A DNA stretch of 34,925 nt from Acidimicrobiia bacterium (GCA_011523395.1 WTGW01000023.1:1-34925), one strand, 5' to 3'. Numbered from the stretch's first letter, positions 8,801 to 17,993 are shown. Notes: a model not told the origin generated them from the letters alone. Numbers and translations are program-made.

Positions 8801-9551
8801 CTTTATGAACCGACTGGATCGACACCTCCAACGTGGCCCGCTTCCACTGTGGTTCCAGATCAAAGAACAACTTCGGCGCGCAATCGACATGGGCGAGTGG
8901 GCACCAGGCGAACAGCTTCCGACCGAAAGCGAGCTAACCGAGTTCTTCGGTGTCAGCCGGATCACGGTCCGCACTGCTTTCGAACGGCTAGGCGACCAGG
9001 GCCTGGTCGTACGGACCCCGGGAAGGGGCACGTTCGTCGCCCAACGTAGTTTCGAGCAGCCGGTCACCCGTCTCGCCGGATTCCACGAGGACATGGCCAG
9101 CCGTGGCTTCGTCCCTTCCGCTCACACTCTCTCGGTGCGGATCGTTCCCGGTCCCTCCGATGCGGCATCGGCTCTCGGAGCTGAGGGCGAGGAACTGGTG
9201 GAGATCCGACGCCTCCTCCTTGCTGACGACGCGCCGATGGCAATCCAACACGGATACCTCCCCACCTGGGTCTTGGGAAACAGTGAGTTCGCCGCCGCCG
9301 ACCTTCACAACAAGTCGCTCTACAGAATCATGGAGGAACGAACCGCGTCGCATCCGGCGACCGCGGAGGAGACGATCGAGGCAGTGCGAGCCGACGACAT
9401 CCAAGCGGACCTGCTGGGCGTGTCAGGGGGGTCGCCTCTTCTACTCGCCACCCGCCTGTCTCTCGATAGGTCCGGGAGGCCCGTCGAGTGGGTACACCTG
9501 TGGTACCGGGCTGACCGTTATCGCTTCCGGGTGGAGTTGCAACTCCCATGA
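8796..9551 (+). CDS. GntR family transcriptional regulator with UTRA-type effector domain (HutC subfamily)
   Basis: PLWFQIKEQLRRAIDMGEWAPGEQLPTESELTEFFGVSRITVRTAFERLGDQGLVVRTPGRGTFVA; C-terminus ends SLDRSGRPVEWVHLWYRADRYRFRVEL. An alternative start is at 8805. Confidence 0.93.
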   Translation: MTFMNRLDRHLQRGPLPLWFQIKEQLRRAIDMGEWAPGEQLPTESELTEFFGVSRITVRTAFERLGDQGLVVRTPGRGTFVAQRSFEQPVTRLAGFHEDMASRGFVPSAHTLSVRIVPGPSDAASALGAEGEELVEIRRLLLADDAPMAIQHGYLPTWVLGNSEFAAADLHNKSLYRIMEERTASHPATAEETIEAVRADDIQADLLGVSGGSPLLLATRLSLDRSGRPVEWVHLWYRADRYRFRVELQLP

Positions 9552-10450
9552 TCGACGTGGTGGGCGACGCCTGTGTCGATCTGGTCCTGCCGGTCCCCAG
9601 GGTGCCCGAACCGGACCAGAAAGTGCACACCCGCACCGCGGCGATGAACCCGGGAGGAGTGGCGCTCAATGTGGCGGTCGCCTTGGCTCGGCTCGGTTCG
9701 GAGGTGGCGCTACATGCCCGAATCGGCCGGGACGCCTTCGGCTCCATGGTCCTGGAGGCACTTCACCACGAGGCCGTGGACGCCACGGGCGTGGCCGTCG
9801 ACACCTCGATCGATACCTATTTCACCATGTCGCTGATCGCTGACGATTCACCGGAGAAGCGGATGGTGGTGGCGGTGACACCCGGTCTCTATCCCAAGAC
9901 GACCAGCCTGGGGCCCGCGTCCTGGGGTCATACGGCTCCCTTCCATCCGAATGCCGCGGCCCGGGTCACCGACCGCTGGCGCATGCTGGACGTCCCGTTC
10001 TCGATCGATCTGGAACCGGCATGTCTTCCGGACGATCCGACCGGCATAGCGTCGGTGACCGCCGGCGCCGACACCCTGATTGCCAACGCCCGGGCCCGAG
10101 ACCTGCTGGCAGAGTCCGCCGAGGAGGCGCTCTGTGTCCTTTCCGGACCACTGGGCGGTCGTCACGCCGTGATAACCCAGGGGGCTGACGGCATCGTGTT
10201 CCGGTCGGAAGGGACCACGGGGCGGATCCCCGCTCACCCGGTCGAGGCGGTCGACACCACCGGGGCGGGCGACGGCTTCGCCGCCGGATACATCTGGGCC
10301 CGCACCCAGGGTGCGGGGGTGGTTGAAGCACTGGAGGTCGGCGTGTTGGTGGGAGGGATGGCCTGCCGGACGATGGGAGCACTCCCATCGTTCCCGCGCA
10401 TCGCCGAAGTTGAACCCTGGCTGGGGACCCTCGGGAAGGTCGGATTGTGA
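9548..10450 (+). CDS. PfkB family carbohydrate kinase
   Basis: NPGGVALNVAVALARLG and VDTTGAGDGFAAGYIWA PfkB signatures. Overlaps the upstream stop by 4 nt. Confidence 0.93.
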   Translation: MIDVVGDACVDLVLPVPRVPEPDQKVHTRTAAMNPGGVALNVAVALARLGSEVALHARIGRDAFGSMVLEALHHEAVDATGVAVDTSIDTYFTMSLIADDSPEKRMVVAVTPGLYPKTTSLGPASWGHTAPFHPNAAARVTDRWRMLDVPFSIDLEPACLPDDPTGIASVTAGADTLIANARARDLLAESAEEALCVLSGPLGGRHAVITQGADGIVFRSEGTTGRIPAHPVEAVDTTGAGDGFAAGYIWARTQGAGVVEALEVGVLVGGMACRTMGALPSFPRIAEVEPWLGTLGKVGL

Positions 10451-11292
10451 GTCAATTACTGCCCAAGAAGCCGGACGCCCTGTCTGATATCTTCGATCGA
10501 CCGAAACCGATCATCGGGGTAATCCATCTCCCTCCCCTTCCGGGAGCACCCCGATACGACGGTCAACCGGTGGAGGACATCTACGCCGCCGGGGTTACGG
10601 ATGGACTGGCCATGTCCCGGGCCGGTATCGACGGGATCATCGTAGAGAACGCCTTCGACCTTCCCTTTTCCCGTCCCGAGTCGATCGGCCACGAGACTGT
10701 GGCCGCCCTGACCGGGGCATGTCTGCGGGTCGGCGACGCGGTGGATCTCCCCATAGGGATCACCTGCGTCGCCAACGGAGTCATGCCTGCCCTGGCCATC
10801 GCCAAGGCGGTGGATGCCCGCTTCGTGCGAGCCAACCAATGGGCCAACGCGTATGTCGCCAACGAGGGGATCATCAACGGTCCGTCCGGCGAAGCGCTCC
10901 GTTACCGGTCGGCGATCGGGGCCCGCGACGTGCGGATCTTTGCCGACGTCCACGTCAAATTCGGCGCGCATGCGATCACGTCGGACCGTACGGTCTCAGA
11001 GCAGGCCCGCGACGCCGAGTTCTTCGACGCCGACGTGCTGATCGGTAGTGGGCAACGGACCGGATCGATGACCGAGCCGGACGAAATACGCGCCATCCAG
11101 GCCGGCACCTCGCTTCCGGTCCTGGTGGGAAGCGGCCTAGACGTGGACAACGCGGCCGGATTGCTGTCGGTGGCGGACGGCGCAATCGTGGGAAGTTCAC
11201 TCAAATACGGAGGCACCTGGTGGAACCCGGTCGACCCTTCCATCGCCAGAAGGCTGATGAAGGTCGCGCGGAGCGTAAGAGACAAGACATGA
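10447..11292 (+). CDS. BtpA/SgcQ family TIM-barrel protein
   Basis: KPIIGVIHLPPLPGAPRYDGQPVEDIYAAGVTDG; GIDGIIVENAFDLPF; SGQRTGSMTEPDEIRAIQ; VGSSLKYGGTWWNPVD. GTG start overlapping the kinase stop. Confidence 0.87.
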   Translation: MSQLLPKKPDALSDIFDRPKPIIGVIHLPPLPGAPRYDGQPVEDIYAAGVTDGLAMSRAGIDGIIVENAFDLPFSRPESIGHETVAALTGACLRVGDAVDLPIGITCVANGVMPALAIAKAVDARFVRANQWANAYVANEGIINGPSGEALRYRSAIGARDVRIFADVHVKFGAHAITSDRTVSEQARDAEFFDADVLIGSGQRTGSMTEPDEIRAIQAGTSLPVLVGSGLDVDNAAGLLSVADGAIVGSSLKYGGTWWNPVDPSIARRLMKVARSVRDKT

Positions 11293-11314
11293 AAGCAAGA
11301 CCTAGGAGGTCAAT

Positions 11315-12883
11315 ATGAAACATCACCTGCGGTTGTGGACCGCACTGTTTGCCATACTGGCTCTAGTGGCCGCATCCTGTGGCGACGCCGATGGCGACGC
11401 CGAGGTCGCCGAGCCGACCACCACGGCCGCGGCCCCCGCGCCGGAACCCGAGCCCGAGGTGACCGACCCAGGCACCCTCGGCAACATTCCCGACCCGGGC
11501 GCGGCAGCCGGGCGGTTCGACGGAGTCGAGGTTGTAGTGGCCGGACCGGCCGGCCAACTCGACTACATGAAGGCCAAGGCCGCCGAATGGGCCGCCGAGA
11601 CCGGCGCCACCGTTCGGGTCGACGAAATCCCCTTCGGCGAACTCAACGACAAGGTGCTGGCGGCGCTCTCCACCGACACCTTCATCGCCGACGTCATCAA
11701 CATCGGTTCTAACCTGGGCGGCGACCTGATGGGCGGCGGGTTCATGGCCGCCGCGCCCGAGTGGGCCCAGCAGCGGGCCGATTGGGAGGGCATCCTTCCC
11801 ATCTTCCGGTCGAACCAGTTGTCGTTCGGCGGGGTCGCCTATGGCATGCCCTGGGACGGCGACGTCCTGATGTACTACTGGCGCGCCGACGCCTTCGAGG
11901 AGTACGCCGACGAGTACGAGGCGGCCACCGGGAATGCTCTCGCTCCGGCGGAGTCGTGGAGTGAGTACGCGTCCATCGCCAAGTTCTTCACCGAGAACGC
12001 CTGGTCGGACCAGGACGAGGGGTACGGCCTGGTCGAGTTGCCCATGCGCAACAACCAGGGATGGAACGGCTTCATGACCCGGGCGGCGGGATACGCCAAG
12101 GCGCCTAACGACCCCGGATTCTTCTTCGATCCCGAGACCATGGAACCCCGGATCAACAATCCGGGCTTCGTCCGAGCTCTCGAGGACTGGGGCGCCGTGA
12201 TCGAGTACGGCCCTCCGGGAATGCTCAACTTCGGTTGGATCGAGAACGCTCTGAGCTTTGTGGGCGGCATCGCCGCGCAGGACATCCAGTGGGGAGACAT
12301 CGGCCCGATGTCCAAGTCTTCCGACTCGGTCGTCGAGGGAGCGGTCGGTTACGGCCCCGCGCCCGGCGCGGACGAGTACTGGGATCCGGTGGCCGGAGCA
12401 TGGGCTTCCGGAGACGGCCCCAACAAGGCTCCCTTCCTGGGCTTCGGTGGATGGTTCAACCTGGTTCCCGCCACGTCCAACAACCTGGCGGCCGCCTTCG
12501 ACCTGGCCTCGTTCCTCGGTAGCCCGGAAGTGCTGGCCGAGGCGGCCGTGACGGCAGGTACCGGCGTCAATCCGGGAACCGCCGCCACGCTCGATCCGGC
12601 GCTATGGGTGAGCGCCGGATGGCCCGAGGACGAGGCGAGGGCCTACACCGACGCCATCCGGGCGTCGCTCGATCACCCCAACGCGGTGTTTGACATGAGG
12701 CTGCCCGGCTTCCCCGAGTACAAGGACGCATTGGAACTGGCTGTGTCAGAGGCACTGTCCGGTCAGGCCAGCGCCCAGGACGCCCTCGACGAGGCCGCGG
12801 AGAAGTGGAACGAGATCACCGACCGCTTGGGTCGAGATGAACAACTCCGCATCTACCGCGAGGCCCTGGGGCTCGCCGGCTGA
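11315..12883 (+). CDS. ABC transporter extracellular substrate-binding lipoprotein (sugar type)
   Basis: Signal peptide with lipobox (LALVAASC), Thr/Pro/Glu-rich linker, family-1-type SBP body; AGGAGG upstream. Confidence 0.88.
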   Translation: MKHHLRLWTALFAILALVAASCGDADGDAEVAEPTTTAAAPAPEPEPEVTDPGTLGNIPDPGAAAGRFDGVEVVVAGPAGQLDYMKAKAAEWAAETGATVRVDEIPFGELNDKVLAALSTDTFIADVINIGSNLGGDLMGGGFMAAAPEWAQQRADWEGILPIFRSNQLSFGGVAYGMPWDGDVLMYYWRADAFEEYADEYEAATGNALAPAESWSEYASIAKFFTENAWSDQDEGYGLVELPMRNNQGWNGFMTRAAGYAKAPNDPGFFFDPETMEPRINNPGFVRALEDWGAVIEYGPPGMLNFGWIENALSFVGGIAAQDIQWGDIGPMSKSSDSVVEGAVGYGPAPGADEYWDPVAGAWASGDGPNKAPFLGFGGWFNLVPATSNNLAAAFDLASFLGSPEVLAEAAVTAGTGVNPGTAATLDPALWVSAGWPEDEARAYTDAIRASLDHPNAVFDMRLPGFPEYKDALELAVSEALSGQASAQDALDEAAEKWNEITDRLGRDEQLRIYREALGLAG

Positions 12884-13804
12884 CAACTAGACCAGAGCGC
12901 GCCCTGGTCCGTCCCGGCAAGTCGCCGGGACGGACCAGGCTTGCGCCGCGCTGGTTCATCTCGCCCGCCACCACCGCGGTGCTGGCCCTGAGCATCTTTC
13001 CGCTGCTCTTCTCGCTGGGCCTCACCTTTACCAACGTCAACCTCTTCCGGCGGACGCCGCTTCGCTTCGTCGGGCTGGAGAACTGGGCGCGCATCTTCTC
13101 GGACGAGGCGCTCTTAGAGACGCTGATCAACACCGTCATCTTCGTGGGTGGCGGCGTGGCTATCCAGTACACCCTGGGCCTGGCGCTGGCGGTGGCACTC
13201 AACCGGGGACTGCGCGAACAGCGCTTGATGCGGGTGCTGTTCCTGCTGCCGATGATGGTGAGTCCCATCGCGGTGGGCTTCATCATCGGCCGGATGGTGT
13301 TCAGCGAGGGGTTCGGGCCGATCAACGACATGCTGGACGCCCTGGGACTGCCCGCCGTGGCCTGGGTCACCTCGCCGGCCACAGCCAAGTTGACCATCAT
13401 CCTGGTCGACACCTGGCAGTGGACGCCGCTGATGATGCTCCTGATACTGGTCGGTCTGCAGGGCATCCCCGGCGAACCCCTCCAGGCGGCCCCGGGTGGA
13501 CGGCGCCTCGGAATGGCAGATCTTCCGCCACATCGTCTTCCCGCTGCTGCTCCCGGTCAGTATCACCGCCATCCTGATCCGCGCCCTGGAGGCATTCAAG
13601 ATCATCGACATCATCCGGGTGGTGACCGGAGGCGGCCCGGGCCGGGCCACCGAGTCGGTGACCGCCTACGTGTACAACGTCGGCGCCAAGCAGGGAGACC
13701 TTTCATACGCCGCATCGGCCGCCTACGTCCTGTTGTTCGTGGTGATCGGGGTCAGCTTGCTGGCGCTCTATGTCATGCGCCGGGTGCAGGAGCGGTACGC
13801 ATGA
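12880..13804 (+). pseudogene. ABC transporter permease 1 (sugar type, MalF/UgpA-like), apparently frameshifted in the EAA loop
   Basis: Frame 1 encodes ...RLAPRWFISPATTAVLALSIFPLLFSLGLTF...[15 protein letters not shown]. The rest ([55 protein letters not shown]...MRRVQERYA) is in another frame (ORF 13496-13804). Dropping one C of CCCC at 13490-13493 restores a continuous EAA motif. The start is uncertain: no ATG/GTG/TTG in frame before 12979. Confidence 0.8.
12903..12939 (+). repeat. Strong inverted repeat (16-bp perfect stem, 5-nt loop) at the SBP-permease junction
   Basis: CCTGGTCCGTCCCGGC-AAGTC-GCCGGGACGGACCAGG; arms are exact reverse complements. Confidence 0.85.
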
Positions 13805-14637
13805 AGGGCCGTGTGATAACCCGGGCGTTTCTGTGGCTGGCGGCGTTCATCACCCTGTTCCCCCTCTACTGGATCATCATCACCTCGTTCAAGACCCAAC
13901 TGGACATCGGGGTGAGTCCCACCTACCTGCCCTGGGTGGACTTCTTGCCGACCCTCGAGGGCTGGCGGTGGCTGCTGTCCGAGGCGCGGGCCGACGTCAT
14001 CAGAGCCATCACGAACAGCTTGATCGTATCCGGAGGCAGCGCCGTCCTTGCCACCATGCTGGGCGCCGCCGCCGGGTACGGCCTGACACGCTATGAGTAC
14101 CGGTGGCGATTCTGGAGAAACGAGGACATCGCCTTCTGGTTCATCTCCCAGCGAATGCTGCCGCCGGTGGCCATTGTGCTGGCCTTCCTCCTCATGTTCC
14201 GGTCGCTCAGCCTGCTGGATACCCAACTGGGACTGATCATCGCCTACACCGGTTTCGCCATTCCCTTCACGGTGTGGATCATGCGCGACGCCTTCGCGCA
14301 GGTGCCGATCGAATTGGAGGAGAGCGCCGGGGTGGACGGCGCGTCGGCCGCCGGCGTCTTCTTCCGCATCTCACTTCCCCTGGCCGTCCCCGGCCTGGTC
14401 GGGTCGCTCCTGTTCGCCTTCGTCTTCGCCTGGAACGAGTATCTCTTCGCCCTCATGCTCACCTTCCAGGAAGCCACCACGGTTCCCTTGCTTCTGGCCT
14501 CCCGGATCACCTCGTTCGGAGCCCAGTGGGACCAACTCTCCGCGCTCACCCTCACCAACCTGATCCCGGCTGCGATACTGGGCGTCATGCTGGAACGGTT
14601 CTTGATTCGGAACAGAACACAAGGATCCCTCAAGTGA
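13801..14637 (+). CDS. ABC transporter permease 2 (sugar type, MalG/UgpE-like)
   Basis: [36 protein letters not shown] loop [32 protein letters not shown] overlaps the permease 1 stop (ATGA). Confidence 0.92.
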   Translation: MKGRVITRAFLWLAAFITLFPLYWIIITSFKTQLDIGVSPTYLPWVDFLPTLEGWRWLLSEARADVIRAITNSLIVSGGSAVLATMLGAAAGYGLTRYEYRWRFWRNEDIAFWFISQRMLPPVAIVLAFLLMFRSLSLLDTQLGLIIAYTGFAIPFTVWIMRDAFAQVPIELEESAGVDGASAAGVFFRISLPLAVPGLVGSLLFAFVFAWNEYLFALMLTFQEATTVPLLLASRITSFGAQWDQLSALTLTNLIPAAILGVMLERFLIRNRTQGSLK

Positions 14638-15290
14638 CCACCGGCGTCACCTTCATTGCCGACGATCTGCGGCTGGGCGCATCGACCCGTCACCTCTCCC
14701 GTGCTTTCGGCGATCTCGCAGATGAGGGCTGGCTACTCGATCCCCAGCACATCGCCGGTCGCCGGAAGAGCCGCACGCCCACCATCTACTGGTCGGAGCC
14801 CTTCCAGGAGACCGCCGCGTTCGGCCTGTTCGAAGCCCCGGGTCCCCGCGCAGCCCACCGGCAGATCAGCAGGCTGGTCAAAGCGGGCTGGGGACGGATG
14901 TTCGGACGGACGAAGTGGATCGTGGGCGCCCGCGACCTCCCTCCCGCGTTGGGGGATGGACCCTTCGACCAGGGCCTGGGCTTCTTGGCGCTGTGGGATT
15001 GGAACGACGCCTGGCACGCCGCGACGCCGGAGGAGCGTGCGGTCTACGATCGTGACTGCGACGCGGCATTCGAGTACGACGTGGAACTGGGAATCGACAT
15101 CTTCGGCCGCTTCGACGCGAGCGCCGCTTCGGACTGGGACCATGCGGCGTTGTGGGAAGTGCCGGACCTTCCGACGCTCGCCGAGGCAATGCATGGCCAC
15201 GAGATCCAGGACGATTTCATGTTCACCACGTCGTATCATCTCATCGGGCGTCCGATCGCCTTCGACCAACTGGGGGAACGGCTTCGGTGA
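14634..15290 (+). CDS. Uncharacterised protein in the sugar-transport cassette
   Basis: GTG start overlapping the permease 2 stop (GTGA). 218 aa [33 protein letters not shown]...QLGERLR, same frame as the longer track ORF. No family recognised. Confidence 0.7.
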   Translation: MTTGVTFIADDLRLGASTRHLSRAFGDLADEGWLLDPQHIAGRRKSRTPTIYWSEPFQETAAFGLFEAPGPRAAHRQISRLVKAGWGRMFGRTKWIVGARDLPPALGDGPFDQGLGFLALWDWNDAWHAATPEERAVYDRDCDAAFEYDVELGIDIFGRFDASAASDWDHAALWEVPDLPTLAEAMHGHEIQDDFMFTTSYHLIGRPIAFDQLGERLR

Positions 15291-15604
15291 TCACCTGGAT
15301 ACACACCTACCGGCCACGGCCAGGCTGGTACGAGGAGACCGAACTCAACCGGGATGGAATGCTCGCCGGTTGGGAGGAGGCCGTCTCGGTTTCAATCGAC
15401 GAAGGGGCCACCCGGGTGGGTCCGCTGTCGATTCGAGGCCAGTCGCGGCAGGAGCGTCTGGAGGTCTGGACCTTCCCCACACTCAAGGCGCTTGAGAACC
15501 ACTGGTTGCGGCTTCGCCGGCTCGGCTACACGGATTGGCGGGAATCAGAGAACACGGTCGCAACCGAGATAGTCGAGAGCCGACTCACCGGACCGGCACG
15601 CTGA
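15287..15604 (+). CDS. Small uncharacterised protein, terminal gene of the cassette
   Basis: GTG start overlapping the preceding stop (GTGA). 105 aa MITWIHTYRPRPGWYEETELNRDGMLAGWEEAVSVSIDEGATRVGPLSIRG... Confidence 0.65.
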   Translation: MITWIHTYRPRPGWYEETELNRDGMLAGWEEAVSVSIDEGATRVGPLSIRGQSRQERLEVWTFPTLKALENHWLRLRRLGYTDWRESENTVATEIVESRLTGPAR

Positions 15605-15695
15605 GGAACCGGAGCTCGAAGTCCCCGGCGACTCTCGATTATCCGCCTGGTTTCGCTGGCTGCGACCGAGCCAACGGGACACTTTCGGCACCCTC

Positions 15696-17993
15696 CTAGC
15701 CGACGGTGCCGACCCGGTATCCCGGGGGCGGCGCTTCTCCCAGTAGATGCTCCACGAAGAAGTCCCAGCGCCGGCGGGTGAAATACGGGTCCTCGTTCCA
15801 GGTTCCCCACGTGGCGGCATAGTCATGGTTCCGGTTGGGAAGCACCAGCAGGTCGAAGTCGCGGTTCGCCTCGATCAGAGCATCGACCAGCTGAAAGGTC
15901 GCGGCGGGATTGACGTTGTCGTCCAAGTCCCCTGTGACCAGGAGGAGCTTGCCTCGAAGGTTCTCCGCCAGCGTCCGGTTGGCCTGTGTGTCCCAGCCTG
16001 GTCCCCGAAACGGCCCGACCCAGCGTTCGCCCCATGTGACGTTGGTGAGCGCCTGGTCGTGGTTGCCCGACGACGCCACACCCACCCGGTACAGGTCGGG
16101 GTACTCCAGCATCGCCCGGACCGCGGCGTACGCGCCCGCCGAGTGGCCATAGATTCCGACCCGGCTGAGATCGAGATAGGGTCTGGCCTCGGCCAACTGC
16201 GCCAGGACTGCGGCGTGATCGGCCAGGCCTCCCGCCCCTCCCTGCCCACCGTAGGGCGCGTCGAGGAAGGCCCTGGACCTCCCCGGTGTCCCCGACCCGT
16301 CGACGGTGACCACCACGAATCCGAGGTCGGCCAGGCAGCGGGTGCTCTCGCCCACCAGGTCGGTGAAACCGCTGGGAGTTCTCGTGGCCTGCGGGCCGGG
16401 ATAGATGCTCTCGACTACCGGATACCTCGCAGCCGGGTCGAAGTCGTAGGGCAGGACGATCATCCCGTAGAGGTCGGTCTCGCCGTCGCTCGCCTTGGCG
16501 GAGAACCGTTCGGGGTACCGCCACCCCGATGCCAGGAGGGCCGAGACGTCGGCTTCGACGATCCGCGCCACCAACTCGCCCGAGGACTTCCTCAGGACCG
16601 TCCTGGGCGGTTGGTCGATCCGCGAGAAACGGTCCACGAAGTAGCGTCCATCCGGCGAGAAGTCCACCCACGGGGGCCACTCCCCGTGGGCGGCGTCCTC
16701 CGGCGTCAGCAGGCGCGGCGCCCCTCCGTCAAGGCTCACCGCATACAGGTGGTGGTAGTACGGATCCCTGGAGGCTTCCCGCCCCGTGGCCATGAAGTAG
16801 GCGGTCCGGGTCTCCTCGTCGACCCTCAACAGGTCGGTGACCAGCCAATCGCCGCTCGTCAGCTGCCTGACGGGATGACCACCACCGTCGAGCAGGTACA
16901 GGTGGCCCCAGCCGCTCCTGGCCGAGTACCAGATGATCTCCTGCCGATCCCCGCTGACCCAGACATTGGGACGGCCGTAGTAGACAGCGTTGAGGTCGAT
17001 CGGGGTCTCGCTCTCCTCCTCCACGAGCACCGAACATCCCCCGGTCGCCGGATCGCCCCAGACCAGCCGGACCGAGCGCCGGTCTCGATCCCAATGCACG
17101 AAGTACACCGCGTCGCTGCCGGCGGACCACCAGGCGTGCTCCAGCTCGATCGGGGTCAGGAACGACGACTCCAGCGGGTTCCACGACAGGTCGGCGCGCC
17201 TACCGGTCCCGGTCTCGAACACGACCAGGTGTGCCAGCGGCAACTCGGCATCGCCCGGCAAGGCCTGGCGGTAGGTGTGGATGCGTGGTCGCAGCGACCC
17301 GTCCGGCGGGGCCGGCTGCCACAGGTGCATCGTCCCGACCCGCCGCTCGTCGAGCCTATGGGTCAGGAGGTAGCGCTCGTCGGGGGACCAGAGCACCCTC
17401 GGGATCAGGTCCCGGTTCCCCAGGCGGTCGGTGACCGCCGAGTTGCGACCCTCCGGAGAGGACCCGTAGCCGAAGGCGGCCTCGGCATCATCGGTGAGAG
17501 TTGCCGACCTGCCCTCGACGTGATCGACCAGCACAAGGTCTCCCCCGGTCACCGTCACCCCGTGTCTCCCGGAGGGTGAGACGTTCCCCTGCCGGGTTCC
17601 TCCTGGGACGGGCCGCTCCCGCAACGAGGAGCCGTCCAGCCGGCATTCCCACCGGCCGCCATCCACCGCGAAACCTATCCGGGAACCATCAGCTGCGAAT
17701 TCGAACGTCTCGAACGGGAGCCGCTGGGGCTCGATCCCCCTTTCGAGGACCGCCGAGAGAGCCCTGGCCACCATCCGGTGGTCGAACGCCTCTCGCTGGT
17801 GACCGGTCTGCGCGTCCACGAGCATGAAGCGGTGGCCTGATGCCGATTCGGAGCGGTACCAGAAGGCGGTGGAATCCGGTAACCATCGTACCTTCGTTTC
17901 GAGGTTGAACACCAGGGACTTGGCATTCCGGTAGAGCATCGCTTCCGCGCGCCGGTACCGCTCCCACATGGCCGGCTGCTGCTCAGGGCCCAT
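15696..17993 (-). CDS. S9 family peptidase (dipeptidyl peptidase IV-like beta-propeller plus prolyl oligopeptidase domain)
   Basis: N-terminal propeller-like repeats (STAFWYRSESASGHRFMLVD; WSPDERYLLTHRLDERRVG). Catalytic region VGIYGHSAGAYAAVRAM, GDLDDNVNPAATFQLVDALI, PNRNHDY. Confidence 0.88.
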   Translation of the reverse strand: MGPEQQPAMWERYRRAEAMLYRNAKSLVFNLETKVRWLPDSTAFWYRSESASGHRFMLVDAQTGHQREAFDHRMVARALSAVLERGIEPQRLPFETFEFAADGSRIGFAVDGGRWECRLDGSSLRERPVPGGTRQGNVSPSGRHGVTVTGGDLVLVDHVEGRSATLTDDAEAAFGYGSSPEGRNSAVTDRLGNRDLIPRVLWSPDERYLLTHRLDERRVGTMHLWQPAPPDGSLRPRIHTYRQALPGDAELPLAHLVVFETGTGRRADLSWNPLESSFLTPIELEHAWWSAGSDAVYFVHWDRDRRSVRLVWGDPATGGCSVLVEEESETPIDLNAVYYGRPNVWVSGDRQEIIWYSARSGWGHLYLLDGGGHPVRQLTSGDWLVTDLLRVDEETRTAYFMATGREASRDPYYHHLYAVSLDGGAPRLLTPEDAAHGEWPPWVDFSPDGRYFVDRFSRIDQPPRTVLRKSSGELVARIVEADVSALLASGWRYPERFSAKASDGETDLYGMIVLPYDFDPAARYPVVESIYPGPQATRTPSGFTDLVGESTRCLADLGFVVVTVDGSGTPGRSRAFLDAPYGGQGGAGGLADHAAVLAQLAEARPYLDLSRVGIYGHSAGAYAAVRAMLEYPDLYRVGVASSGNHDQALTNVTWGERWVGPFRGPGWDTQANRTLAENLRGKLLLVTGDLDDNVNPAATFQLVDALIEANRDFDLLVLPNRNHDYAATWGTWNEDPYFTRRRWDFFVEHLLGEAPPPGYRVGTVG

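Noticed and set aside
12979-14637. Single 552-aa fused double permease
   Set aside because: The middle about 90 residues are out-of-frame degenerate sequence; better explained by a frameshift in permease 1 and a separate permease 2 starting at 13801.
15685-15712. TCGGCACC...GGTGCCGA 8-bp inverted repeat at the convergent gene ends as a terminator
   Set aside because: Modest stem, overlaps the peptidase stop region, and no T-tract on either strand; not strong enough to call.
15747-17579. 610-aa plus-strand ORF opposite the S9 peptidase
   Set aside because: Antisense to a well-supported CDS; Arg/Pro/Gly/Val/His-rich with no motif. Typical high-GC mirror ORF.
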